Assembly: GCF_014200175.1 (NCBI RefSeq) | Contig: NZ_JACHBD010000001.1 | Span: 558,001-622,000, forward strand | Source of the DNA: Rhizobium lentis | GTDB lineage: Bacteria; Pseudomonadota; Alphaproteobacteria; Rhizobiales; Rhizobiaceae | DNA: 64,000 nt | Direction: 5' to 3' | Part shown: in pieces, positions 55,791 through 64,000 of the stretch | How the letters are laid out: each line of letters starts with the position of its first letter | Numbering within the stretch: the stretch's first letter is position 1 | The notes under the pieces: generated by a model | Database searches by the model: none | The model's input: only the letters and a program-made list of their open reading frames with translations | Told to the model about the DNA's origin: nothing | Translations under genes and position numbers: made by a program

Positions 55791-57464
55791 TCAGCCGTTG
55801 CCGGCCAGCAGCCGCTTCGCCGCCGCCCTCGCCTCTTCGGTGACCGAAGCGCCGGCGAGCATGCGGGCGATTTCTTCGGTGCGGTCCGTCTGCGCCATCG
55901 TAGCCACGCGCGTCGCGATCTTTTCCGAACCGTCGGTCGTCGGCCCTTTGGAGATCAACAGATGCGTTGCCGCCCTTGCCGCGACCTGCGGCGCATGGGT
56001 GACCGACAGCACCTGGACACGATCGGAGAGCCGCTTCAGCCGCTGGCCGATCGCATCGGCCACCGCACCGCCGACGCCGGTATCGATTTCGTCGAAGACG
56101 AGCGTCGGCGCCGATCCGCGATCGGCGAGCGCCACCTTCAGCGCCAGCAGGAAACGCGACAGTTCACCGCCGGAAGCGACCTTCATGATCGAGCCTGGCC
56201 GCGTGCCCGGATTGGTCTGCACATGGAACTCGACGACGTCGATGCCTTCTGCCAGCGCCTCCTGCGCATCGGTGGTGATCTCGACCATGAAGCGAGCGCG
56301 TTCGAGCTTCAGTGCCGGCAGCTCGGCCATGACGGCCGCGGCCAGCGACGTGCCGGCATGATGGCGCTTGTCGGAGAGTGCGCGTGCCGCGGTATCGTAA
56401 TTCTCCCGCGCCAGGCCGACCTCGGCTTCCAGCCGCGCAAGCTTCTCTTCGCCTGCATCGAGATCGGCAAGATCGGCGATCATGCGGACGGCCAGCGCCG
56501 GCAGCTCGGTGACCGGCACGGAATATTTGCGCGAAGCGGCCCGGAGCGCGAAAAGTCGCTCCTCCACCCGCTCCAGCTCGCGCGGATCATATTCGGTCTT
56601 GCGTAGCGCCGCCTCGACTTCCATCTGGGCGTTGGAAAGCTGATCGAGCGCGGCATCGAGCAACGTCACAGTGTCTTCGAGCAGTCCCGGCGCCTCATGG
56701 CTCTTGCGCTCCAGCCGGCGTACCAGCGAGGCGATATGGGGCACCGGCGAGGCATTGCCGTTCAGGAATTCGGAGGCTTCGGCGATGTCGCCGGCGATCC
56801 GCTCGGCCTTCATCATCTTCTGCCTGCTTTCGGCGAGTTCGTCCTCCTCACCGTCCTGCGGCGAGAGTTTCTCGAGCTCTTCGACGGAGGAACGCAGATA
56901 GTCGGCCTCGCGCGCCGCGCTTTCGACCTTCTCGCGGTGCTTCTTCAGGGTCCGCTCGCTGTCGCGCCACATACGATACAGCCGGGAGACTTCTGTAACT
57001 TCATCGGTCAGTCCGCCGAAGGCATCGAGAAGGGTACGATGGGCGTTGGTATCGACCAGGGCGCGATCGTCGTGCTGGCCATGGATCTCGACCAGCATCT
57101 GGCCGGCCTGGCGCATCAGCTGCACGCTGACCGGCTGATCGTTGACATATGCCTTGGTGCGCCCGTCTGCCGATTGCTGGCGGCGGAAGATCAGATCGCC
57201 CTCGTCGTCGATGCCGTTTTCACGCAGCAGCGCGCGGGCGCCGTGATCCATGCCGACGTCGAACACGGCCGTCACCTGCCCCTTATCTTCGCCATGGCGC
57301 ACCAGGCCGCCGTCGCCACGCCCGCCGAGCGCCAGCGACAGACTGTCGAGCAGGATGGATTTGCCCGCCCCGGTCTCGCCCGTCAGCACGGAAAGGCCGG
57401 TCTCGAAGGCAAGATCCAGCCGCTCGATCAGGACGATATCGCGGATCGAAAGCTGGATCAGCAT
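55791..57464 (-). CDS. recN: DNA repair protein RecN
   Basis: A 557-residue SMC-like ATPase acting in double-strand break repair. Walker A is in LTGETGAGKSILLDSLSLAL near residue 30, a central coiled coil spans about 155-370, and signature and Walker B are near the end (SGGELSRFLLALKVAL; TLVFDEIDTGVGG). The ATG at 57464 starts 5 bp after the bamD stop, suggesting co-translation; the frame runs on to 57512 within bamD. Confidence 0.95.
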   Translation of the reverse strand: MLIQLSIRDIVLIERLDLAFETGLSVLTGETGAGKSILLDSLSLALGGRGDGGLVRHGEDKGQVTAVFDVGMDHGARALLRENGIDDEGDLIFRRQQSADGRTKAYVNDQPVSVQLMRQAGQMLVEIHGQHDDRALVDTNAHRTLLDAFGGLTDEVTEVSRLYRMWRDSERTLKKHREKVESAAREADYLRSSVEELEKLSPQDGEEDELAESRQKMMKAERIAGDIAEASEFLNGNASPVPHIASLVRRLERKSHEAPGLLEDTVTLLDAALDQLSNAQMEVEAALRKTEYDPRELERVEERLFALRAASRKYSVPVTELPALAVRMIADLADLDAGEEKLARLEAEVGLARENYDTAARALSDKRHHAGTSLAAAVMAELPALKLERARFMVEITTDAQEALAEGIDVVEFHVQTNPGTRPGSIMKVASGGELSRFLLALKVALADRGSAPTLVFDEIDTGVGGAVADAIGQRLKRLSDRVQVLSVTHAPQVAARAATHLLISKGPTTDGSEKIATRVATMAQTDRTEEIARMLAGASVTEEARAAAKRLLAGNG

Positions 57465-57469
57465 TGGAC

Positions 57470-58315
57470 TTAGGAACCGAGCAGGAGTTTCTTGCCTGCC
57501 GCAGCGATCCACGAGCCCTTGTTTTCACGCGGCTCGGCGCCACCGGTCTGCAGCAGCTTGTAGGAATCGGCGTACCACTGGCTGTCGGGATAGTTGTGAC
57601 CAAGAACGGCTGCCGCGGTCTGAGCCTCGTCGACGATGCCCATCGCATAATAGGCCTCGACGAGACGGGCGAGCGCCTCTTCGATCTGGTTCGTGTTCGG
57701 ATATTTCTCGACAACGATGCGGAAGCGCGAGATCGCGGCGAGATATTCCTTCCGCTCCATGTAGTAGCGGCCGATCTGCATTTCCTTGCCGGCCAGCTGG
57801 TCGCGCGCATAGCGGATCTTCGCCTGCGCGTCGTCGACATATTCGGAGTTCGGGTAATTGTCGACGACAGCCTGCATCGCCTCGATCGTCTTGGCCGAGG
57901 CGCGCTGGTCCTGCGTCACGTCGACGATCTGCTTGGAATAGGTGAGGCCGATGAGATACTGTACGTAGGCGGCATCCTGGGACTTCGGATATTGCGCCAT
58001 GTAGCGGTTGCCCGACGCGAGCGCATCATCGAGCTTGCCCTGGCGATATTTGACGAAGGTGCTCATCACAAGCGCCTTGCGCGCCCACTCGGAGAATGGG
58101 TTCTCGCGGTCGATGGCGTCGAACTTGCGCGCCGCTTCCGCCATGTTGCCGGCCTTCATATTGGCAAGGCCCTGGGTGTAGAGCACATCAGGCGGATCTG
58201 TTTCGAGGCCGAGCTTGGTGATGTCGATATCGGGGTCCGACTGGCAGCCGGATATCGAGGCGCCTGCGCTGAGCACCAGAAGCGATGCGAACAAAGCGCG
58301 CGCTGTCTTCATCAT
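57470..58315 (-). CDS. bamD: BamD, outer-membrane assembly lipoprotein
   Basis: A 281-residue lipoprotein of the BAM complex that inserts beta-barrel proteins. The signal MKTARALFASLLVLSAGASISGC has a lipobox (ISGC) and is followed by TPR repeats (DVLYTQGLANMKAGNMAEAARKFDAI; YVQYLIGLTYSKQI). Adjacent ATGs at 58315 and 58312 are both possible. It is upstream of recN and downstream of lpxC, separated from lpxC by a terminator. Confidence 0.95.
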   Translation of the reverse strand: MMKTARALFASLLVLSAGASISGCQSDPDIDITKLGLETDPPDVLYTQGLANMKAGNMAEAARKFDAIDRENPFSEWARKALVMSTFVKYRQGKLDDALASGNRYMAQYPKSQDAAYVQYLIGLTYSKQIVDVTQDQRASAKTIEAMQAVVDNYPNSEYVDDAQAKIRYARDQLAGKEMQIGRYYMERKEYLAAISRFRIVVEKYPNTNQIEEALARLVEAYYAMGIVDEAQTAAAVLGHNYPDSQWYADSYKLLQTGGAEPRENKGSWIAAAGKKLLLGS

Positions 58316-58553
58316 ACCTTCAGATCCTGCATAAGCCATTCGAAAGAACCCCACTGCCGCCGCTCGCTCCACGGCAGCCACGCCTCGCTGGCGTTTCTAG
58401 CCACAAATGTGCTTCGAGAGCAACGCAATGATAAGGCATTAACGCATTTTTGTGGCAGCCGCGGCCGGAAATGCCCGGCTTTTCACCTTCTTGCCGACCT
58501 GTTGCAGCTAAGCACCTGCCGTAAAATGCCGATCGCCGCAAACTCGGGCGACA

Positions 58554-58583
58554 TAAAAAAACCGCCTCCGGGAAAGAGGCGGC
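58554..58583 (-). terminator. Rho-independent terminator of lpxC
   Basis: Hairpin CCGCCTC-TTTCCCG-GAGGCGG (58562-58582) followed on the minus strand by seven T, 26 bp past the lpxC stop. It separates lpxC from bamD. Confidence 0.9.
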
Positions 58584-58608
58584 CTGGTCTTTGAGAATAT
58601 GCTGGAGG

Positions 58609-59565
58609 TCATGCCGACCAGGGGGCGAATTCAGCAGCGCTGACCGCGATCAGTTCACGAGCGGCGACGCGCTGGCGCGGCGTCGAGGTCTCGACCACCT
58701 CGTAGGCGGAGGGATCGGCGAGCAGCGCCTTCAAAGCATTGGCATTCATCTTGTGGCCGCCACGATAGGAACGGTAGCAACCGATAAACTGGACGCCGGC
58801 GAGCGACAAGTCGCCGACGGCATCGAGCGTCTTGTGGCGGACGAACTCGTCCTTGGCGTAGCGCAGTCCTTCGACATTGATGACGGTGTTGTCGTCCGAA
58901 ATGACGACAGAATTTTCGAGCGACGAGCCGAGCGCATGTCCGGAAGCCCAGAGCCGCTCGACATCGCGCATGAAGCCGAAGGTACGGGCGCGAGAAAGCT
59001 CGGTCTTGAAGACTGCGGCGCTCATGTCGCCGGCCCACTTCTGCCGGCCAATCAGCGGGCAGTCGAAATCAATCTCGACCTCGAAGCGCGTGCCGTCATA
59101 GGGACGGAATTCGCTCCAGGAACCGCCATGCTCGATCCGCACCGGCTTGGTGATACGGATATAACGGCGCTTGACGCCGAGCGAGACGAGACCGGCCTGT
59201 TCGATCGCGTCGACGAAAGGCAACGAGCTGCCGTCCATGATCGGCATTTCTGCGCCCTGCACTTCGATCACCACATTGTCGAGGCCGAGCGCATAGATGG
59301 CGGCCATGACATGTTCGATCGTCGCGACCGAATGCGTCGGCGAAAAGCCGAGTACGGTGCAGAGGTCGGTATTGCCGACCTGCGACGAAACGGCCTTGAG
59401 TTCGGTAATATCGCCATTGTCATGCAGGCGCTGGAAAACGACGCCGGTGTCCGATTCGGCCGGGTTCAGCGTGATCGAGACATTGGCACCCGAATGAACC
59501 CCGATGCCCGAGAGCGTCACGGGACGCGATACGGTCGTTTGAAAACCCAGCAAGCCAATTGCCAT
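58609..59565 (-). CDS. lpxC: UDP-3-O-acyl-N-acetylglucosamine deacetylase LpxC
   Basis: Committed step of lipid A synthesis. Length 318, two-layer fold. Zinc ligands are recognisable in THSVATIEHVMAA and in HKTLDAVGDLSLAG (His and Asp); catalytic region MDGSSLPFVDAIEQAG and GGHKMNANALKALL. It lies between ftsZ and bamD. Separated from ftsZ upstream by 260 bp that hold the ftsZ terminator and presumably its own promoter. Confidence 0.96.
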   Translation of the reverse strand: MAIGLLGFQTTVSRPVTLSGIGVHSGANVSITLNPAESDTGVVFQRLHDNGDITELKAVSSQVGNTDLCTVLGFSPTHSVATIEHVMAAIYALGLDNVVIEVQGAEMPIMDGSSLPFVDAIEQAGLVSLGVKRRYIRITKPVRIEHGGSWSEFRPYDGTRFEVEIDFDCPLIGRQKWAGDMSAAVFKTELSRARTFGFMRDVERLWASGHALGSSLENSVVISDDNTVINVEGLRYAKDEFVRHKTLDAVGDLSLAGVQFIGCYRSYRGGHKMNANALKALLADPSAYEVVETSTPRQRVAARELIAVSAAEFAPWSA

Positions 59566-59777
59566 AAAATCTGCCTTTATTTTTCCGCTCCAGCGATCTG
59601 TTCCACGGTGCGGTTTTCATTCGTTCTGCAGAAGGAGCCTCGTTGAGGAGTCTCCTAGGGCAGTTTCCTTGCACCATACTTACGTGCGCCGGCGCTCCAA
59701 TCCAAATCACTGTTTCTTTCGGTTTGTTACGAAGTCACACGATTGATATCGCTCAGCAATTCGGGGCTGAAAAACGC

Positions 59778-59808
59778 AAATGCCCGGGACCTGGATCCCG
59801 GGCATGAA
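59778..59808 (-). terminator. Probable ftsZ terminator
   Basis: Inverted repeat ATGCCCGGGA-CCTGGA-TCCCGGGCAT (59781-59806), 20-46 bp past the ftsZ stop; on the minus strand it is followed by TTTGCGTTTTT, an interrupted T-run. Confidence 0.7.
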
Positions 59809-59826
59809 CGGTGTCGGATCGCAGCC

Positions 59827-61560
59827 TCAGTTCGACTGGCGACGCAGGAATGCTGGGATTTCCAGCTGGTCGTCTTCCTGCATCATGCGGGCCTGCGGAA
59901 CCGCACGACCCTGATCGTCGAGATTGCCGCGGCGCGGTGCGTAGAGGCTTGCCTCCGGCGACAGCGGACGCCGCTGCTGCGAAGCGGCCGGCGGCGCGGC
60001 GGTCATGTCAGCGGCGACGGCGTCATCGTCGCGGCGCCCCAGCGAATTGGTGATTCGCTTGAGCAGGCCCATTGGGCCGCGCTCTTCCTGGCCATGGGCG
60101 GAAGCCGCCTGCGTGCGGTGGTCGAGTTCGGCCTGAACGACCGGCGGGAAATCCTCCACCTTCGGCATGCGGACGGGTTCCGCCGCCTGACGGATGATCG
60201 GCTCCTGCCGGACCGGCTGCGGCTGGATCGGCTGCTGCTGCTGGATGGGCTGGCTCATCACCGGCTGGCTCATCACCGGTGCGGGAGCCTGCTGCTGCAC
60301 CTGAGGACGCATGGCGGGAGCCTCCGGTGCAGGCGCGAAAATCTTGCTCTGCGGACGGAAGACTTCCTGCTGCGCAGCAGGCTGCTGAAGCGGCGCGGCG
60401 GCACGCGGGGCCGGAATCTCAAGCTCGCGTTCCATCTCGGCTTCGCGGATGGTCTGGGCGATCGGATCAACGGCCTTGGGTGCCTGCATCACCGGCGCAG
60501 GCTGAACTGCGGCCGCTGCCGGAGCAACAGCCGCAGAGGGACGGATAGCGGGCTTGGCGGCCGGCTGGTAGTTGCGCTCGGCGGCTTCGCTGATCGCCCG
60601 GTCGATACCGGTTGCGACGACCGAAACGCGGATGATTCCTTCAAGCGATTCATCGAAGGTGGCGCCGAGTATGATGTTGGCGTCCGGATCGACTTCCTCG
60701 CGGATACGGGTTGCGGCTTCGTCGACTTCGAAGAGCGTGAGATCGCGACCGCCCGTGATCGAGATCAGCAGGCCCTGGGCGCCCTTCATCGAGGTTTCGT
60801 CGAGCAGCGGGTTGGCGATCGCCGCTTCGGCTGCCTGCAGTGCGCGGCCGGCGCCGGAAGCTTCGCCGGTGCCCATCATCGCGCGGCCCATTTCGCGCAT
60901 GACCGAGCGGACGTCGGCGAAGTCGAGGTTGATGAGACCCTCCTTCACCATCAGGTCGGTGATGCAGGCAACGCCCGAATAGAGAACCTGGTCGGCCATG
61001 GCGAACGCGTCGGCGAAGGTCGTCTTATCGTTGGCAATGCGGAAGAGGTTCTGGTTCGGAATGACGATCAGCGTGTCGACAGACTTCTGCAGCTCCTGAA
61101 TGCCCATCTCGGCGAGACGCATGCGGCGGCCGCCTTCGAAATGGAACGGCTTGGTGACCACGCCGACCGTCAGGATGCCCTTGTTACGGGCGGCCTGCGC
61201 GACAACAGGAGCAGCACCGGTGCCGGTGCCGCCGCCCATGCCGGCGGTGACGAAGCACATATGCGTGCCGTTCAGGTGATCGACGATCTCGTCGATGCAT
61301 TCTTCAGCGGCCGCGCGACCGACTTCCGGCTGCGAACCGGCACCGAGGCCTTCGGTAACGTTGACGCCGAGCTGGATGATGCGCTCGGCTTTCGTCATCG
61401 TCAGCGCCTGCGCATCCGTATTGGCAACGACGAAGTCGACGCCCTGTAGGCCGGCGGTGATCATGTTGTTGACGGCGTTGCCGCCACCGCCACCAACGCC
61501 GAACACGGTGATGCGCGGCTTCAGCTCTGTGATGTCAGGCTTTTGCAGCTTGATGGTCAT
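59827..61560 (-). CDS. ftsZ: Cell division protein FtsZ, long-linker form
   Basis: Tubulin-like GTPase that forms the Z-ring. The GTP-binding signature [20 protein letters not shown] lies near residue 105; the core ends near residue 320. A linker of about 240 residues rich in Ala, Pro and Gln, with tandem VMSQP repeats, leads to the C-terminal peptide [14 protein letters not shown] that binds FtsA. At 577 residues it matches rhizobial FtsZ1. The ATG at 61560 begins [17 protein letters not shown]; the frame is open to 61605. It is 55 bp downstream of ftsA. Confidence 0.96.
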   Translation of the reverse strand: MTIKLQKPDITELKPRITVFGVGGGGGNAVNNMITAGLQGVDFVVANTDAQALTMTKAERIIQLGVNVTEGLGAGSQPEVGRAAAEECIDEIVDHLNGTHMCFVTAGMGGGTGTGAAPVVAQAARNKGILTVGVVTKPFHFEGGRRMRLAEMGIQELQKSVDTLIVIPNQNLFRIANDKTTFADAFAMADQVLYSGVACITDLMVKEGLINLDFADVRSVMREMGRAMMGTGEASGAGRALQAAEAAIANPLLDETSMKGAQGLLISITGGRDLTLFEVDEAATRIREEVDPDANIILGATFDESLEGIIRVSVVATGIDRAISEAAERNYQPAAKPAIRPSAAVAPAAAAVQPAPVMQAPKAVDPIAQTIREAEMERELEIPAPRAAAPLQQPAAQQEVFRPQSKIFAPAPEAPAMRPQVQQQAPAPVMSQPVMSQPIQQQQPIQPQPVRQEPIIRQAAEPVRMPKVEDFPPVVQAELDHRTQAASAHGQEERGPMGLLKRITNSLGRRDDDAVAADMTAAPPAASQQRRPLSPEASLYAPRRGNLDDQGRAVPQARMMQEDDQLEIPAFLRRQSN

Positions 61561-61615
61561 GGTACCTGTTCCTTCTCTCTCTGGCCGCATCGCCACGCCG
61601 GCCAATTACTCAATT

Positions 61616-62947
61616 TCAGAAGCTTTCCTTCAACCACTGGCCCATCCGGGCTATGCGGCTGTTATTTCCCCCAAGCGACATGAGCAGACCGCTCTGTGAC
61701 GCATGTGTCTCCATGTCCGCGACCTGCGGATAGATCATCAGACCGACGGCCGTCGAAAAGGCCGGGCCCTTGGCCGCCGTCGGCAATCCCGACACGCCCA
61801 TCGGGCGGCCGATGCGGACGTTGCGGGCAAGAATGCGCCGCGCCACTTCGGCAAGGCCGGTCAGCTGGCTTGCGCCGCCCGTCAAGACGACGCGCTTGCC
61901 GACGATCGGGCTAAAGCCGGAGCGCTGGATCCGGTCGCGTATCAGTTCCATCGTCTCTTCGATTCGCGCCGAAACGATGCGCGAAACCAGCGCCCGCGGC
62001 ACTTGCGACGGCTGGTCGCGATCATCCTCGCCGATCGGCGGGATCGAGATCAGCTCGCGCTCGTCGGAGGAATTCGAAAGTGCCGAGGCATGCACGACCT
62101 TCAGTCGTTCCGCATCCTCGATGCGGGTCGAGAGGCCGCGCGCCAGGTCGGTGGTGACGTGATGGCCGCCGAGGCCGACGGCGTCGGTGTGAACAAGCTT
62201 GCCCTCGGCAAAGACCGAGATCGTCGTCGTGCCGCCACCCATGTCGATCGCCGCGCAGCCGAGCTCGACTTCGTCATCGACGAGAGCGGCAAGCCCGGAT
62301 GCATAAGGGGTAGCGACGATGCCTTCGACCGACAGATGCGCACGATTGACGCTGAGCTCCAGGTTCTTCAGCGCCGAGCGCTCTGCGGTGACGACATGCA
62401 TGTCGACGCCGAGCGCGTCGCCATACATCGCCAGCGGATCGCGGATGCCGCGCTCGCCATCGAGCGAGAAGCCGGTCGCCAGCGAATGTAGCACCGAGCG
62501 GTCCTGGCGCAGCGACTGCTGGCAGGCGGCCGACAGCACTTTTTTGAGATCGTTGAGCTCGACTTCCTGGCCGCCGAGATCGATGGTCGCCGTGTAAATG
62601 TCGCTGCCGAGGCGGCCGGCCGTCAGGTTGACGATCAGGCTCTCGACGGTCAGCCCCGCCATGCGCTCGGCCGCATCGACGGCGAGCCGGATGACGCCTT
62701 CCAGCGCGTCGAGGTCGGCAATGACGCCGGTCTTGATGCCGCGGGACCGCTGGTGGCCGATGCCGATGATCTCGATATTGTGCGTGCGGCCCGGCAGGAT
62801 CTGGCTTTCCTCGCGCGGCGTCAGCCGGCCGATCATGCAGACCACCTTGGTCGAGCCGATGTCGAGCACCGAAACGATATGCGACCGCTTCGACGAAAGC
62901 GGCTTCAGGCGCGGCAATCCGAAATGGGATGAACCGAACAAGCTCAT
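61616..62947 (-). CDS. ftsA: Cell division protein FtsA
   Basis: Actin-like ATPase that anchors FtsZ filaments to the membrane. Length 443. Phosphate-binding motifs are VSVLDIGSTKVVCMIGRL near the N-terminus and CAAIDMGGGTTTISVFAEG, with adenosine loop VVLTGGASQLTGLAEVA. The last residues ARMGQWLKESF form the amphipathic membrane helix. The ATG at 62947 overlaps the ftsQ stop by 4 bp (ATGA), so they are translationally coupled; a longer frame exists but runs back through ftsQ. Confidence 0.96.
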   Translation of the reverse strand: MSLFGSSHFGLPRLKPLSSKRSHIVSVLDIGSTKVVCMIGRLTPREESQILPGRTHNIEIIGIGHQRSRGIKTGVIADLDALEGVIRLAVDAAERMAGLTVESLIVNLTAGRLGSDIYTATIDLGGQEVELNDLKKVLSAACQQSLRQDRSVLHSLATGFSLDGERGIRDPLAMYGDALGVDMHVVTAERSALKNLELSVNRAHLSVEGIVATPYASGLAALVDDEVELGCAAIDMGGGTTTISVFAEGKLVHTDAVGLGGHHVTTDLARGLSTRIEDAERLKVVHASALSNSSDERELISIPPIGEDDRDQPSQVPRALVSRIVSARIEETMELIRDRIQRSGFSPIVGKRVVLTGGASQLTGLAEVARRILARNVRIGRPMGVSGLPTAAKGPAFSTAVGLMIYPQVADMETHASQSGLLMSLGGNNSRIARMGQWLKESF

Positions 62948-63876
62948 ATATTCTGCCCCGCCTTCTTCAATTCTTTCGTACGCTCCGTTACTGCCGCCTG
63001 CCGGCGAACCGCCGCTTCCGGCGTCAGCTGGACGGCGGTTCTGTCCGGCAATCTCAGGTCGACCGCAGCGATGTCGCGCTCCAGCAGCTGATGCTGCTTG
63101 TCGAAGGCCGACAGCGTCGCTAGCGCCTGGTCGATGCCGTCTTCCGGCAGCTTGACGACGACGCCGTTGTCCATGTGCAGGTCCCAACGACGACCCGATA
63201 TCCAGACATAGGCCTTCACGCGGGCCTTCACGTCGGGCCACTTCGCGAAGGCGTCGTCGAGCGAAGCCGCAGCCGTTTCCGCATCGCGGCCGACGACGAG
63301 CGGCAGCGACGAAAACTTGTTGTCGCGCAGCGGCGCAATGACGCTGCCGTTCTTTTCGATCAGCGAAAGCTCCTGCCCGTGCTGCCAGATTGCATAGGCC
63401 TGGCGCTCCTTGAGCTTCACTTCGATCGTCTTGGGATAGACCTTGCGGACCTCGACGCTTTCGACCCAGGGAAGATGGGCGATCTTCCGGCGAGCGGCAT
63501 CGACGTCGAGCGCGACCAGCGAGGTCGTGCCGTCGAGGCCGATCAGCTGCAGGATTTCGATTTCGGAAGTTTCGGAATTGCCGGAGACCTTGACGTCCTC
63601 GATCGCAAAACCCGCCGCCGTCGTCGTCGCCTGGGCGACGGCTTCCGTGTGACCGCCGAGCGACATGCCGTAAAGTCCGGTCGCGCCTAAAAAAGCCAGC
63701 GCCGAAACTGTGCCCGTATGGGCCGGGATGTAGATGCGGCCGCTGCCGAGGCTAATCAGGAAACGAGTGACGCGGCGCAGCGGACGCGGCAGGACGAATC
63801 GCTCTTCGGCTTCCACGGTCGGAAGCACGGCATGATGGCTGGGACGCCCTATCCTCTTGACCGTCAACGCAAACAA
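62944..63876 (-). CDS. ftsQ: Cell division protein FtsQ
   Basis: Divisome scaffold with one N-terminal membrane segment, a POTRA domain ([25 protein letters not shown]) and a beta domain. Length 310 from the chosen start. A TTG at 63876 is preferred because GGAGGA sits 6 bp upstream and the product begins with [10 protein letters not shown]; the alternative is GTG at 63897. Either start overlaps the end of ddl (stop at 63864). It overlaps ftsA by 4 bp. Confidence 0.93.
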   Translation of the reverse strand: MFALTVKRIGRPSHHAVLPTVEAEERFVLPRPLRRVTRFLISLGSGRIYIPAHTGTVSALAFLGATGLYGMSLGGHTEAVAQATTTAAGFAIEDVKVSGNSETSEIEILQLIGLDGTTSLVALDVDAARRKIAHLPWVESVEVRKVYPKTIEVKLKERQAYAIWQHGQELSLIEKNGSVIAPLRDNKFSSLPLVVGRDAETAAASLDDAFAKWPDVKARVKAYVWISGRRWDLHMDNGVVVKLPEDGIDQALATLSAFDKQHQLLERDIAAVDLRLPDRTAVQLTPEAAVRRQAAVTERTKELKKAGQNI

Positions 63877-64000
63877 GACGCGTCCTCCACCATCCACCGG
63901 AGAAACTCACCAAAGGAATAGCCGGCATGGCCGGCCATTTCGGGCACGAGCGAGGTTGGAGTCATGCCAGGCTGGGTATTGACCTCCAGCCAGATGATTT
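63864..64000 (-). CDS. ddl: D-alanine-D-alanine ligase, C-terminal end (partial)
   Basis: Only the last 44 codons are in the window; the 5' part lies beyond base 64000. The sequence [20 protein letters not shown] holds the ATP-grasp metal-binding Glu and Asn of Ddl, followed by [16 protein letters not shown] and TGA. Ddl makes the D-Ala-D-Ala dipeptide of peptidoglycan. Its end overlaps the ftsQ start, the standard order in the alphaproteobacterial dcw cluster. Confidence 0.9.
   Translation of the reverse strand, partial: IIWLEVNTQPGMTPTSLVPEMAGHAGYSFGEFLRWMVEDASCLR

Overview
The window looks like chromosomal DNA from a Rhizobiales alphaproteobacterium, most likely Rhizobium of the R. leguminosarum/etli group. 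The signs are a GC-rich backbone, a circularly permuted two-piece tmRNA with tag [12 protein letters not shown], an alpha-type SspB, an FtsZ with a long Gln/Pro-rich linker, the order ddl-ftsQ-ftsA-ftsZ-lpxC-bamD-recN-ligA, and palindromic intergenic repeats of the kind known in rhizobia. Species assignment is inference. I saw no tRNA, rRNA, insertion sequence, prophage or CRISPR array.

Layout. 0-4 kb: LysE-type exporter, a divergent MocR-type regulator, then miaA and serB head to head with overlapping start codons. 4-10 kb: degP and the hflK-hflC pair, then thyA-dfrA, all on the minus strand. 9.9-11.5 kb: tmRNA (ssrA), its ClpXP adaptor sspB, a DUF4169 protein and a ribbon-helix-helix protein, a compact protein quality-control cluster. 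11.5-24 kb: giant AsmA-like protein, FAD-linked dehydrogenase, aldo/keto reductase with a divergent LysR regulator, AbrB-type membrane protein, AraC regulator with DUF2000, OmpA-type lipoprotein and a solitary flagellin. 24-35 kb: RND efflux pair, membrane-tethered nucleotide cyclase, and the prkA-yeaH-spoVR operon. 35-46 kb: VOC protein, UvrD/PcrA helicase, nicotinamidase, GT-C-like membrane protein, RibD-C-type reductase, DUF2164, AzlCD exporter, aminopeptidase P, and an unannotated 57-residue ORF behind a sigma-54-like promoter and ahead of a strong terminator. 46-53 kb: prmA, SCO1, a chemoreceptor-CheW pair, CreA, a DEDDh exonuclease, and a GNAT acetyltransferase whose leader can fold over its ribosome binding site. 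52.7-64 kb: ligA, DUF6886, recN, bamD, lpxC, ftsZ, ftsA, ftsQ and the 3' end of ddl, all on the minus strand (division, envelope and DNA repair).

Most of the window is ordinary core genome. The points most worth following are the ssrA-sspB-DUF4169 cluster, where the C-terminal tail of SspB and the N-terminus of the DUF4169 protein share an FRKKQ motif and 15 identical bases; the sigma-54-like small-ORF unit at 45.37-45.82 kb; the double-hairpin leader at 52.07-52.13 kb; and a polylinker-like run of restriction sites at 38.77-38.81 kb.
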